Counted from the first letter of the stretch, positions 21,281 through 31,954 are shown. The stretch is 64,000 nt of DNA from Ryuthela nishihirai (GCA_038380435.1 JAWZYU010000020.1:40642307-40706306), one strand, 5' to 3'. Translations and numbers: made by a program. The notes: generated by a model from the letters alone, not told the origin.

Positions 21281-21670
21281 GGGGGCAGGGGTGGCTCAGT
21301 CGGTAGCGCGCCAGGCTCGTAATCTGCAGTTCCCAGGTTCGAGTCCCAGCTGGGTCAGCGTTGAGATTTATCTCCGCAAAATTCCCCGCCCTGTCCACAG
21401 TCAGTAGGGAACACCGATGGACAATGGAAAGGTCGCCGTCCGTTCGGATGGGACGTTAAGCCTTGGCTCCGTGTGCGGGAGAGCCATACCCTGTGCACGT
21501 TAAAGAACACGCTGGATGACCTTGACGGGAGGCTACCATCTGTCTCCCAACAGCTGTTCCAGTTGGTCCGCTCCCCCAACCTTCTCTGAGCCTTTGGGGC
21601 CCTTGCGACCTGGCCATTTAGCCCATTGTGTGCAAAAAAGTGCCGCTCAGAGGTAAAACAACCCAACCCA
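21281..21670 (+). repeat. SINE-A copy, full length
   Basis: GGGGGCAGGGGTGGCTCAGT starts the tRNA-like head, the B-box-like GGTTCGAGTCC follows, then the complete core, ending AAAACAACCCAACCCA. It is one of the best-preserved copies in the window and is useful as a reference. Confidence 0.92.
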
Positions 21671-21727
21671 TGAGGCCATTTAGTTCACTGTGTGCGAAAA
21701 AGCATCACTCAGAGGTAAAACCCCAAT
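21671..21727 (+). repeat. Extra SINE-A tail in tandem
   Basis: Immediately after the full copy, GGCCATTTAGTTCACTGTG to CAGAGGTAAAACCCCAA repeats the 3' end of SINE-A. It is either the remnant of an older copy that the full one inserted into, or a tail duplication. Confidence 0.75.
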
Positions 21728-22800
21728 TAGTATTAAACTAGCTGGCCTTTTATACAGGTAAAAGGTGCCTCTTCAAGGGCTAAACATGATAAAAAGGAGA
21801 CAGTTTTTCCTTTAGTGAAAAAGAGATGCAGTTGTTTCTGTCTCGCCAAGATCGCCTCAATATAAAAGAGAGTTTAGCATTCTAACCCCAAAAGACTAAA
21901 ACACTTGAAACTCTCTCTCGAAGTTACAAAGAATATTTTCTGTTTTCGAGAGAGGTTTGTTTTGGTTTTTCTTAAACGCAGTTCTTTAAATTACTTTGAG
22001 TTCGTTATTTATAAACGTTTTTGTCAAAAATAACTGGCTAAACCTGGATTAACTTCTTAGTGTGTCCAGATTACGTAAAGAAATTGCTGCAATAAAATAA
22101 TTTTATAACAAGAATTTGAAAATAACTCAGGCCATTTCCAGCCAGCAAAGTCTCTTTAAGGGTTTCAAAAATGTTTGAAATTTCGTGTGCATTAAAATAA
22201 TTGCTTCTTAGATGACATACACTCTTTAAACCTTTTTGAACAGCTAACAAGTGAGAATTATTATTAGCAACATAAATTTATTCTGCACTGTATAAATAAA
22301 ATAATTGAATTGGGTTCAGTTTTTGGTAACAAGAAAGATTTTTACGAAAGGAAAAAAAATTATAATAATTATGCAAAATGTATGACTTTAATATCTTATG
22401 CACACTGAATTACAAAAAAAAATGCTTGATGATCATCTTAATTGATATATAAAGCTTTTGTCGCTTTATAGGTATTTATTATTTTTCTTTAACCTTTACT
22501 TAAAATTACTCTTGAGAAAGTTTTTTATATCACGTTTAGATTTGGGCGTTTCATATGTATGATTAATGCTTCTTTAACCACTTTAATGAAGTATGGGAAA
22601 AGGAAATGCAGTTCCACACATCTAATCAGTTCCACTATATTAAACACGGTTATTCATAGCATTAGTGCTTGTGTTTTCGGGCCAACTTTTTAAGTTTATT
22701 ATGATGTAAGCTTACTTTTAGTATGATTATTTCAATTTTTGCCAATATTAAATTATCTTTACCTATTATCTGTAAGCTTAGTTTTAAAATGATTTTCAGG
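21728..22800. other. AT-rich spacer
   Basis: An imperfect hairpin CTCTCTCGAAG/TTTTCGAGAGAG lies at about 21911-21956. No genes or repeats recognised. Confidence 0.4.
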
Positions 22801-23230
22801 TTTTACTCCACCAATCCTGGCCTCTTGGTGTGGAATCCCTAGAATGGGGGGGGGATGGGGAGCTAGAACAAGAAAAGTTTTTTGATAAAAAGTGGTACCT
22901 CCACCTCCCTGGAGGGGGTCCCACTTTTCACCAAAATAAAATATCGTTTTTCACCACCAATTTTTCCCACACCTGCCTCACGTTTTACACTTTCTAAGCT
23001 CTCATCATTCTTTTTGTACTGTTTGCACCCCGCTTTCCACACCGTACGACTCTCCTTGCATTGGATGTCCTGCGGCCGTTTGTACCCATTGGACACATTT
23101 CCCACTTGCATCACTATTAACTTGGGCTGCGTTGCATTGTATCAAATGACTATACACATCCACTCTGCTCATGGACCAGATGACAGCTGTTCAGCCTTGA
23201 TCAGCTTATAAAGTGGTCCATCGAACTTCC
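22801..23230. other. GC-richer segment with long overlapping frames, unassigned
   Basis: A plus frame (22882-23211, 109 codons) and a minus frame (22863-23114, 83 codons) overlap. The minus frame is charged (KKNDESLESVKREAGVG) and could be a fragment of a coding exon. Neither matches a family I know. The left part includes a hairpin-like AAAAGTGGTACC...GGTCCCACTTTT and a G9 run near 22846. Confidence 0.2.
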
Positions 23231-23500
23231 TGATTGTATTGATAATGATCAGTTCGTCATTGGAAATCTATCTGACTATAATTGAATTACACAAGCTTTT
23301 AGCCGGGTGGGATCCGAATTGGGCTTTTCTCTCATCATTTGCTGGTTTGTTTGTTAAGACAGTTATTCCATTATATCTTTCGAACGCGAGGACCAAACTT
23401 AATGTGTTATGTTTCAAATGAAAGCTTGTGATGCGAGGGGAATGTTAGAGACTATAAAAAATTTTAGTCCCATGTTTTTTCCGCCCTAAAAAGAGGAAAT
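23231..23500. other. Spacer
   Basis: Nothing recognised. Confidence 0.4.
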
Positions 23501-23502
23501 AT

Positions 23503-24265
23503 AAAAACGATCCGGACACCCTTTCTGAGTAGTAGATTTGCCCATATACGTCACAGACATGGCCCAAATAGATATAAAAGCGCACGTGGCTTGGCAAACC
23601 TCATAAACATGCATGAACAGGAGAATAAGCCGTATACCAGAGCTCAGTGACTTTCAACATGGCACGGGAATAGGATGCCACCTTAGCAACAAGTCAGCTC
23701 AGGACATTTGGCCTTACTGCAGCTGCCCTGATCAACTATAAGATGCTATTGTGAAGTGGAAATGCCTAGGAGCAACAACTGCGCAACGCGACCGGTAGGC
23801 CACGTAAAATGACAGAGCGGGATTGTCGAGTGCTGAAGCAGGTGGTACGACAAAATCCCTATCATTGGTTGCAACACTCACCACCGAGTTACAAAATGCC
23901 TTTGAAAGCAACACCAGTACCATAACAGTTCGTCATGAGCTGCAGGAAATGGGTTTCAATGGCCGAGCAGCAGCACATAAGCTTAACAGCAAGATCAACG
24001 CCAAGCATCGGTTGGAGTGGTGTAAAGCACGGGACCAGTGGACTCTTGAGTTATACTCCAGAGAATGAGATAATTTTCATTCTCTGGAGTGATGAATCAT
24101 GCTTCACCATCTGGTAGTCCGACGGGCAAGTCTGGATGTGGAGGATGCCAGGTGAACACTACCTGCCTGTGTTGTACCAAACGTGAAATTTGGTGGAGGA
24201 GGAGGCATCATGCTCTGGGGCTGTTTTTCGTGTTTCGGGCTGGTGCCCCTAGTTCCAAATTTCTC
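23503..24265 (+). pseudogene. Tc1-like transposase relic, second lineage
   Basis: Plus-strand frames give, in order, an ELSDFQHGTGIGCH-like N-terminus near 23640, a GRPRKMTERDCRVLKQVVR linker near 23790, TITVRHELQEMGFNGRAAAH near 23920, RLEWCKARDQWTLE, then a WSDESCF first-Asp block near 24090 and PGEHYLPV...KFGGGG near 24150-24200. This is the Tc1 order of HTH, GRPR-like motif and DDE domain. Several frameshifts split it, and the C-terminal third is missing after about 24265. CCGGACACCC near 23512 may be the left terminus. Confidence 0.8.
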
Positions 24266-24523
24266 ACACGGCTTCCCCCCCATGTGCTCCCGGTGGTTGG
24301 TTTAAAAATCAGGTTATACTTGATCAGTGGCTTCGATTTTTTTTCGCATATTGATGCTGCTCTGGTCTCACTTTTAATCTGCGTAATTTCTTTTTACTGC
24401 CCTAAGGTTAGTTTTGTGAGTTATGCCCTCTCATCCCTCGATACTTTATCACAGATAAACACAAAGTATTGCCGGCTTTGTTGACATCAGCGCACCGCTC
24501 TCATAGTCCTTGGCTTCGTCGCA
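24266..24523. other. Spacer
   Basis: No feature recognised. A 131-codon frame at 24089-24484 is partly transposase sequence read out of frame. Confidence 0.4.
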
Positions 24524-24764
24524 AATTATCAAGATTTTTATTTCGAATAAGTATGGCTTCTGATGTACTTGACCGAACGGTCCCAAATTTCGTATGCGTG
24601 TTCCACCTGCGTGATACCGTGTTGGGTTAAAACATCAGGTCCCTAACTGCAATGGGATGCATTAATATAATAATTTCTTTGGAAATGTGGCAACGGCAGC
24701 AGATTTAAATGTTATGATTCTTACGTTCACAGCCCGTGAATGTAGAAAAAAAAAAATCGAAAGT

Positions 24765-24787
24765 GGGGGGGGGGGGGGGGGGGGGGG
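24765..24787. repeat. Homopolymer of 23 G
   Basis: An uninterrupted G run inside interspersed repeat C. Its length is likely unstable and error-prone in assembly. Confidence 0.85.
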
Positions 24788-24911
24788 CAAAATACAGTTG
24801 GTACCGGAAAAATGTAAAAAAAATCGGGGAAGGGGGACTAAGAGACTGGATTTCCAATGTAGTATAATATTTCTCCCTCTGTTTAACAGGTCTATAAAAC
24901 ATTCTTGAAAG

Positions 24912-25249
24912 ATGCTCGTAATCTGTAGTTCCGAGGTTCGAGTCCCAGCTGGGCTAGTGTTGAGATTTATCTCCGCAAAACTCCCCGCCCTGCCCATGGT
25001 CAGTAGGGGATATTGATGGACTTGGAAAGGCCGCCATCCATCGGATGAAACGTTAAGCCGTGGGCTCGTGTGCGGGAGAGCCATACCATGTGCACATTAA
25101 AGAACACGCTAGAATACCATCTGTCTCCCAACAGCTGTTCCAATGGGTCCCCTCCCCCCCAACCTTCTCTGAGCCTTCGGGGTCCTTGTGACCTGGCCAT
25201 TTAGCCCATTATGTGCAAAATGTGCTGCTGAGAGGTAAAACAACCCAAC
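24912..25249 (+). repeat. SINE-A copy, 5' truncated
   Basis: It begins within the tRNA-like head at GCTCGTAATCTGTAGTTCC, keeps GGTTCGAGTCC and the core, and ends AGGTAAAACAACCCAACA. It lies within repeat C and postdates it. Confidence 0.88.
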
Positions 25250-25449
25250 ACTAAATGGCAGCAATAAATTTGAAAGCAATTATCGTTCTCCGTAGGAATA
25301 GCATGTAAATATTTGTGCCTTTGGACATGAAATCTGGCACTGCAACCCGGACAACAACCAGAAATATTCTGTGAAAATTTGAAGCGTCTACCACTATTTC
25401 CCGATGAGTTACGGCTGCCGCAGACACCTTCTTTTATTATTATTATTAT

Positions 25450-26340
25450 AGATTTAGATTACATTTCCACTTCAAACAATGATCGTATAAGTTTTTCCAT
25501 TAAGTGTTGAATTAAATACTTATATCTGTTGCTTATATTTCTTCCTGATGGACAATGGAATTTGATAAATATCTTGCACCAACCTCATTTGATAAAATAT
25601 ACGTCCTGAACTATATTTTAGCGAAACAACCAAAGAAATTTTTCCTTACACCCAAAAGCAAAATATCTTGACTCTTTCGCCCCCTTGAAATTTGATAAAA
25701 TAACGGATCAATATACTTTTCGATTCCTTTTTTTTGCATAAATATTGTATAAAATTGTATAATGCAATGGTAACCCCTAATTCGTAATTTTAAAATGAAT
25801 GTGCATATTTTGTGTAGGATCAGAAGAAGACTAGTTAAGTTTTTCATTTTTACTCTAGTACTTCCAATAGGAGAAATGCTGAATTTTGATTGTGCACATT
25901 TGAAAATTTTTTGTTTTTTGACACACCTGTTCTTCAGTTTAATTTAAACTTAGCAACAAACGCAATTTGATTTTGTATTAAATCCAAAGTTTTCGATGTT
26001 CTTTTTCTAAAGCGCATTTCTGATAGTCTAAAGTTTTTATTTTATATTATTTCTAATATTTTTGTGTGTAACACGAGATCGAAATAAATAATTGAACTGT
26101 GGACGAAAGGTGCATATTACTTTAGAGAAAAGTAAAAGCTGCATTAGATAAGAATCTGGTAAGTGAAGTTCACATCTGTTTTTCTTAAACTGAATCTGCA
26201 AAACAACAGTAACAAAGTTTAATGATATCATGAATGTCAAGACTCCCCCAGATGTTTCTTCGGATAAAATACTGTACTGTGGCCAAAGTTCTTTTAAGCA
26301 GATAAGGTCTAACTAGAAAGAGATTAATGCAATGAAACAA
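25450..26340. other. AT-rich spacer
   Basis: No gene or repeat recognised. Minus-strand frames at 25611-25847 and 26037-26240 are composition-driven. Confidence 0.4.
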
Positions 26341-26558
26341 AAAGTTTAAGAACTGTTGGGTCCACGCAGTGGCGAAAGACTTTTGAAAGTTGCAGGTGTA
26401 TGTATGTGGAAGTGTGTGTGTGGGGGGATCTGTTTAAACAGGGGGGGGGAAAGTTTAAGAACTGTTGGGTCCACGCAGTGGCGAAAGACTTTTGAAAGTT
26501 GCAGGTGTATGTATGTATGTGGAAGTGTGTGTGTGTGTGGGGGGGGGACTGTTTAAAA
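26341..26558. repeat. Tandem duplication with a period near 109 bp
   Basis: AAAGTTTAAGAACTGTTGGG starts at 26341 and again at 26450. Both units run through TGGCGAAAGACTTTTGAAAG, a GTATGT microsatellite and a G run, with only microsatellite-length differences. The duplication includes the left end and target site of the element at 26367-26663. Confidence 0.85.
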
Positions 26559-26663
26559 TTTTACATTTTATTAATATAAATTGATGAACTAATGATTTTT
26601 TAATCAGAAAATTTTCTCTAAAGGGTAAAGGGTTAATCCTACATCCCCTCGGCTATGCCACTT
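26367..26663. mobile_element. hAT-type miniature element with duplicated left end
   Basis: The left end CAGTGGCGAAAGAC and the right end GGCTATGCCACTT are imperfect inverted repeats. The octamer GGTCCACG flanks both sides (26359-26366 and 26664-26671), matching an 8-bp hAT target duplication. Because of the tandem duplication a third GGTCCACG occurs at about 26468-26475. No coding sequence. Confidence 0.6.
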
Positions 26664-26671
26664 GGTCCACG

Positions 26672-27190
26672 TGTTTTCTTTTGCTCATGTATTGTGAAAT
26701 AAGCGAATCATATGAATTCTTGTACATCTTACAGTTACATATTTTAAGCGATATTTATTAATATGAATTAGTAGAAAATGGCCTCTATACATAAATGAAT
26801 TAACAAGTTTGAAAAACAACAACATATGACCAAAAAAGTTAATAAGATGTTATTAATCTTAAAGAGTTTTTATGCTATTGATTGATTTAGTTTTAAGCCA
26901 TAATAATGCTATGCATTTGGGCCATCTTGTTCCATGCAATGGTCATTTCGAAAATCCACAAACGAAATATTTATGTAAGTAATTCTATTTTGTTAAAAAA
27001 TTAATATTAGTGGGAAATTTCATGTAAATTCTGAGTATAAAATATTTTTGTGTACATTGGGAATTTATGTTTTAAAATAAAACAATTTTTTTTTGCAAAA
27101 TAAGGACAATTTGAGTAACCATTTGAAACACTTTTTATGGTAAATCATTTGACATTGCTATTGTTGCAGAAGGCCTTTTATTTAGAGTTA
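26672..27190. other. AT-rich spacer
   Basis: Nothing recognised. Confidence 0.4.
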
Positions 27191-27192
27191 TG

Positions 27193-27680
27193 CTCATGGC
27201 CATATGGTTAGCACGCTTGGCTACTGATCAAAGGGGGGCGGGGTGGCTCAGTCGGTAGCGCGCCAGGCTCGTAATCTGTAGTTCCCAGGTTCGAGTCCCA
27301 GCTGGGTCAGTGTTGAGATTTATCTCCGCAAAATTCCCCGCCCTGCCCACGGTCAGTAGGGGACACCGATGGGCTTGGAAAGGCCGCCGTCCGTCGGATG
27401 GGACGTTAAGCCGTGGCCCCGTGTATGGGAGAGCCATACCCTGTGCACGTTAAAGAACACGCTGTATGGCCTTGACGGGAGGCTATCATCTGTCTCCCAA
27501 CAGCTTTTCCAGTGGGTCCCCCCCCCAACTTTCTCTGAGCCTTCGGGGTCCATGTGACTTGGCCATTTAGCCCATGGTGTGCAAAAAAGTGCCGCTCAGA
27601 GGTAAAACAACCCAACCCAAAACAACTGACCAAAGGGGCCTGGGTTCGAGCTCCCAGTAAGACATGGATGTTTGATGTTA
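27193..27680 (+). repeat. SINE-B copy split by a SINE-A
   Basis: The left part (27193-27235) has the head CATATGGTTAGCACGCTTGG and CTACTGATCAAAGG. The right part (27625-27680) resumes at ACTGACCAAAGGGG with GGGTTCGAGCTCCC and GACATGGATGTTTG. The 13-bp ACTGATCAAAGGG/ACTGACCAAAGGG duplication brackets the SINE-A. The 3' half of SINE-B is missing. Confidence 0.85.
27236..27624 (+). repeat. SINE-A copy inside SINE-B
   Basis: A full-length, well-preserved copy: GGCGGGGTGGCTCAGTCGG head, intact B box, core and an AACCCAACCC end. Its target duplication in SINE-B is noted above, so SINE-A moved after this SINE-B copy was fixed. Confidence 0.92.
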
Positions 27681-27684
27681 AAAC

Positions 27685-28452
27685 GAATGGCAGCTAGAAA
27701 ACTACATGCCAAAATACCGTGGATTTCCAAAATTACAGCGTCGTATTATTCATATTTAAGCCAGTTTTGTTGGATGGAACTTAGTCAGATTTTTCAAATG
27801 GAAGCAATACAAAAAAAAAACGATGTTCACGTCAAGTTTCAACTTCCATTAATATTAGATCGGTATTCAGTGACGGATTAAAGATGTCTGGGCCCGGTGC
27901 GTTTATGGATTTGGGCCTCATCTATAGAGATATATGACTTTAAAGAAATTTAAAAATATAGTTTAATATAGAAGCTTAAGGTATTAACTTTGCCTCTAGA
28001 AACGTGAAAGTATTAATTTAAATGATCAGGACATCCTTATTACTCTTGATTCGAGTCTGTATGATCCCTCATCCTCTAGCCGCGGTCCCCGACTCCTACT
28101 TTTTTTTTTATTTGGTTGATGGAATGTAAAGCCTAGGATCGCTTTATATCCCAGCGTGAGGACATACACTTTTTTTTGACATATTTGGAACTGAACAATT
28201 CTTTTAACAAGGGGAACTCGGAACATATAGGTCAGAACTACCCTAAACTGTCATTGTTGGTACCTGTTATCTTCGGACAAGAGGGGTTTTTAGGAATAAA
28301 TTTGGTTTAGGAATCAGAAGTCGTAACTTATAAGAAAACTATTCCACATTTTTATAAACATTTATCTAAGTATTTTTAGCGCCATTCGGAGGACGACCCA
28401 ATTTTCAGTAAGCGGTATATTTCTCAATTTTGTTTCCGATCATCTTTACAGG
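27685..28452. other. AT-rich spacer
   Basis: No gene recognised. A GGGCCCGGTGCG-containing patch near 27890 may be the edge of an old hAT-type repeat. Confidence 0.35.
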
Positions 28453-28460
28453 GTGTAAAG

Positions 28461-28636
28461 CAGTGGTTCCCAAAAGGTGTGCTGCGAAGTTTCGGAATAT
28501 GTGATTGTATTAGTCATCCTTAAATCCATGGGCGATTCTCCAGTACTGTTGACAATTAAAATTTTTTGTGTGCCGCGAGTATTCACGGAGAAAAATAGTG
28601 TGCCGTGAGCAAAAAAAAACCCCCTGAGAAACACTG
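28461..28636. mobile_element. hAT-type miniature element, 176 bp
   Basis: The left end CAGTGGTTCCCAAAAGGTG and the right end CCTGAGAAACACTG form terminal inverted repeats. The flanking octamers GTGTAAAG and CTCTAGAG agree at five of eight positions, so the target duplication has decayed or the right flank is rearranged. The body (GTGTGCCGCGAGTATTCACGG) is shared with 31549-31946. Confidence 0.65.
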
Positions 28637-28644
28637 CTCTAGAG

Positions 28645-28707
28645 TAGGGTTCTCAAAGTGGGGTACGCGGTAAAATCTTTGGTGGTACGCCGTGAGAGCT
28701 CAAAAGT
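28645..28707. mobile_element. Fragment of another hAT-type family
   Basis: GGGTTCTCAAAGTGGGGTAC to GTGAGAGCTCAAAAGTC matches the left third of the complete element at 52454-52654. It directly abuts the preceding hAT element, whose insertion probably removed its first bases. Confidence 0.7.
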
Positions 28708-28729
28708 CGATTACCAAATAAAATGTTTA

Positions 28730-29690
28730 TAAATTTATAAGATTTGCAAAATTTAACGAATATTGTAAGTGATGTATTAATGATAGAAATTTTAAATTTT
28801 AATGGTAGAATGTGAAAGTTTGGAAAGTTTGCATTTGCAACAATAAGATTTCCCCTTAAACTCAGGGTGGTTGGGAAATCAAACTGTTTTGTTTTATAAG
28901 AGATAATTGGAAAAATTCTTTTTTTCAGTTGGATAGGTACTAATAAAATATTATCATTAGAAGGCACTAAATATGGAAAAGGCGAAACTTTTAACGAATA
29001 TTATTACAGGTGATTCGTTTATGGTGGAAATTTGAAATTTTGGTGGTAGAGTCAAGAAATAATCTACTGGTAGCAGCAATCTGCCCCCTTTCCCAGAGGA
29101 TTGTGAGATAAACAACTTTTTTTAAATTGAACGTTGTTGGGTTGGGTTTTACCTCTGAGCGGCACTTTTTTGCACACCATGGGCTAAATGGCCAGGTCAC
29201 AAAGACCCCGAAGGCTCAGAGAAGGTTGGGGGCAGGAACCCACTGGAACAGCTGTTGGGAGACAGATGGTAGCCTCCCGTCAAGGCTATCCAGCGAGTTT
29301 CTTTAACGTGCACAGGGTATGTCACCCGCACACGGGGCCACGGCTTAACGCCCCATCCACTGACCGTGGGCAGGGCGGGGAATTTTGCGGAGATAAATCT
29401 CAACGCTGACTCAGCTGGGACTCGAACCTGGGAACTGCAGATTACGAGTCTGGCGCTCTACCGACTGAGCCACCCCCGCCCCAAAATAAATTGAAGGAAT
29501 AAAAGACAAATACTTTTATAAAATACTATTATTTGCATTTTCCCAATCATCCATTAGTTTGAATTAAAACCTTTAAAGAGTACAAAAGAAGGTAAACGAA
29601 AAACTTCATTCTCTTTGAAAACGAAATTCTTATATTTTCCATAGGCGATATGCGTTATTCTAGTTAAGATTGCACCACTTATTTAGTAAA
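28730..29690 (+). repeat. Interspersed repeat B (two units), interrupted by SINE-A
   Basis: A half unit (28730-28912) and a further unit (28913-29132) share words with copies at 42.0, 51.4 and 52.8 kb: GTTGGATAGGTACTAATAAA, AACGAATATTA, TTTTGGTGGTAGAGT, CCCAGAGGAT. After the SINE-A the repeat resumes at 29535 with CATCCATTAGTTTGAATT and ends with CTCTTTGAAAACGA...TATTTTCCATAGGCGAT. No coding capacity is visible. Confidence 0.7.
29133..29482 (-). repeat. SINE-A copy, minus strand
   Basis: Read on the minus strand: GGGGCGGGGGTGGCTCAGTC head, B-box-like GGTTCGAGTCC, core (slightly deleted between the ACGGTCAGT and GGGGCGTTAAGCC blocks) and CCCAACCCAACAAC end. AAATTGAACG on the left and AAATTGAAGG on the right suggest a target duplication of about 10 bp in repeat B. 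Confidence 0.9.
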
Positions 29691-30346
29691 CTAATATTTT
29701 CCTAGTTTTTCTTGAATTTAATGCAAAAACATTTGTTTATAGATAAAAAGCGAAAAATTATATGAAATATTTGAGTGAATTAGCACAAATGGCAACTGAA
29801 TAAATACTGAAAGTAGCTTTCCTGCTATCTAGTGAACATTTTTGTGCAGTACTCAATGCTAAAGTACTCAATGCTTCATATCAACACAAGTTCTTCCTCT
29901 CGACACATAGTTGTCACAGGAGCAGGGCCGGATTAAGATTTTGTAGGGCCCTGGGGTACAGGTACTGTGAGGCCCCCAGTAATATTTTCAAAAGGAAAAA
30001 AAAAAGTTAAAGAAAAATTAAATTTATTTTTACAAGGCTAACAACAATTAAAATTCAAACATTTGCTTTGCGCAATTTCTTGGAAACCGAAGGCTTTAGC
30101 AAACTGAATAACGTCTGCCTTATTGCTATCCATTCTTAAATCTCTCAAAAATGAATCGCAATAGTCAACATATACGTGATATAATAACATACTATAATTT
30201 TAAACTTATCGTAGTAACTGTAAACACCAATGCCAGTCATGTCAGATTTCAAAACAATAAAAATATAGCTGTTAGAACGTTTTGCAGGTTTCTAACCAAT
30301 AAAGCCGTTATTCATATTATAAAGTCACAAACCGTCATACAATATA

Positions 30347-30774
30347 CAGGGTGAATCTGAAAAAGTGGGCAAAACTTTACGGGATGGTAGAACGCAGCTA
30401 TACGAGCAATATTCGTCATAGAAAGTATGGGCGGAACGCAAACGGCGAGCCGCTAGGTGGCGTTGGAAATGGTATAAAATGGTCGGTCCTCGCACCCAAC
30501 GGCATTTCTACCGTGGATTGCCGAGAGGATGGCTGGTTATACTAACCACGAAATGGCGGTTATGCACTTTGTGTACGGTATGGCGGACGGGAATGCAAGT
30601 GAGGCACAGAGTATCTCCTCTCCTACTTGTGTTCATTAAATGTGACAGTGGAAAACTACCTTTTAACTTCTCACCACTTGCGTTTTCCGACCATACATTC
30701 TATGACGAATATTACTCGTATGGTTGCGTTCTACCACCCCGTAAAGTTTTGCCCACTTTTTCAGATTCACCCTG
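30347..30774 (+). mobile_element. Inverted-repeat DNA element nested in hAT, TA flanked
   Basis: CAGGGTGAATCTGAAAAAGT opens the element and its inverse closes it. The inverted repeats extend about 75 bp with few mismatches (through GGTAGAACGCA and ATATTCGTCATAGAA). TATA lies on both sides, consistent with TA target duplication. At 428 bp it is an internally deleted derivative of a larger transposon. Confidence 0.8.
30529..30639 (+). pseudogene. N-terminal transposase fragment (DUF4817-like HTH)
   Basis: ATG at 30529 opens 36 codons, starting MAGYTNHEMAVMHFVYGMAD and then GNASEAQS, before a stop at 30637-30639. The HEM..MHFVYG..DGNA..A pattern matches, from memory, the short helix-turn-helix domain (DUF4817) at the N-terminus of an arthropod transposase group. 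The remainder of the protein is deleted, so this fragment identifies the parent transposon of the 428-bp element. Confidence 0.5.
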
Positions 30775-30999
30775 TATATGTATACAGTACAATGTTTCTT
30801 TTTACCGTAATATGTTTACTACAAATATATATGTATGTATATACAGTATATTAATTGAACTCTTTTTTAAATAGATAATTTAGAGTACTTATACTTTGAT
30901 TCAGCATTCACACAAATGAAATAACCTTTCACTTAATCTCTGGAGGCCCCCGGGCTGTAGCCCCTAAAGCCCATGCCTTAATCCAGCCCTGCACAGGAG

Positions 31000-31540
31000 C
31001 ATGATTTATTGTTTTATGGCTCATGTTCTTGGTTTCTAGTGCAGAGTTTAAATTAAGATTGGCAAGACATCTTTTGATTTATATACTGATAATGGTACCA
31101 TTTTGCGTTGTTTTCGTGGCAACGAGCGTGTGCATTAAAAAATATGTCAGTGCCCTTGTGCTTTAATACGCAAAGCCCAGGAATAAATATTTCGTAGAAA
31201 CGTTATGTAACATGTATTTTAACTTCAAATGGATGTTCAAAAACTATTTAACTCTCAATCCAAGTTTTTAGAAACTAAACTGTTGTGACAGATGAATAGC
31301 CCAAATGAAAGTTTTTTTTTTTTGCATGCTTTGGTCTCAAAGGAACAGATCTCTGTTCACGATAAACTTGAGCAAAGGAGTTGATATATCCAGTTTTATA
31401 ATGCATTTAAGTGTCCGACCTCTTATGGCTGTGGGGCAAAATCAGTAGAGATGGTCACCAAATTTCCCTATTACAGCACACATATTTCGATGGAATTTTA
31501 CCCGAGTGTTTTGCTACGCTTCCCTTCCCCCAAAAGTATA
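31000..31540. other. AT-rich spacer
   Basis: Nothing recognised. Confidence 0.4.
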
Positions 31541-31548
31541 TTCCAAAC

Positions 31549-31946
31549 CATTGGTTCTCAAATGGTGTTTTGTGTTTTGCTAAATTTCGGATGATTTTGC
31601 AGATGAAAGGAAATTTATAAACCCTTTTGTTGCTACTTTCTGCCATTGATTATTTAATTTTTTTCCATTTAATCGAAAACTTTTCTATGTTAAATCTTAA
31701 TGCTAAAATAAAAATTAACACAAAATATGCTCATAATACTTACGGCATACGCACTAACTTCATACACATCAGAATTTGAACAGAATAGCTTTGCGTTTAC
31801 AAACTACTCCACAGTAATGACTATTATTGAAGACAAACTGTGAGTAGTCGAGTCTCTTGTAGTGTTGCCAACTAAAATTTTTAGTGTGTCGAGAGTATTT
31901 ACGGCGAAAAATAGTGTTGTGAACAAAAAAGGTTTGGGAATCACTG
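31549..31946. mobile_element. hAT-type miniature element, longer member of the 28461 family
   Basis: The left end CATTGGTTCTCAAATGGTG and the right end GTTTGGGAATCACTG are inverted repeats. The flanks TTCCAAAC and CTCTAAAC agree at six of eight bases. The 3' body (GTGTGTCGAGAGTATTTACGG) matches 28461-28636, but about 220 extra AT-rich bases lie between the ends, suggesting a less deleted copy. No transposase is readable. Confidence 0.6.
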
Positions 31947-31954
31947 CTCTAAAC

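Larger units (their letters stand above)
24524..25446 (+). repeat. Interspersed repeat C, interrupted by a G run and a SINE-A
   Basis: 24524-24740 matches 53437-53665 (shared words CGGTCCCAAATTTCGTA, GGCAACGGCAGCAGATTTA, CATTCACAG). 25252-25446 matches the continuation at 53680-53892 (GCAATAAATTT, CACTGCAACCCGGAC, CCTTCTTTTATTATTA). The two halves are separated here by about 500 bp holding a 23-G run, an unassigned stretch and a SINE-A. The ATTATTATTATAGA end resembles the simple 3' ends of some LINEs, but no coding part is seen. Confidence 0.7.
29923..30991. mobile_element. hAT-type non-autonomous element with a nested insert
   Basis: The left end CAGGGCCGGATTAAG and the right end CTTAATCCAGCCCTG are terminal inverted repeats with one mismatch. 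The perfect octamer CACAGGAG flanks both sides (29915-29922 and 30992-30999), the 8-bp duplication expected of hAT. GGGCCCTGGGGTAC near the left and GGCCCCCGGGCTG near the right are subterminal. Without the nested element at 30347-30774 the host is 641 bp and non-coding. Confidence 0.88.

Noticed and set aside
22863..23211. Protein gene in overlapping 109- and 83-codon frames
   Set aside because: Both strands are open over the same bases, no motif is recognised, and there is no splice or start context.
26341..26558. CRISPR-like or satellite array
   Set aside because: There are only two units and they are explained by one tandem duplication of a transposon end.
27369..27557. Frames of 60-105 codons across the SINE-A copies
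   Set aside because: The same frames recur in every SINE-A copy on both strands because the core has few stops. They are not genes.
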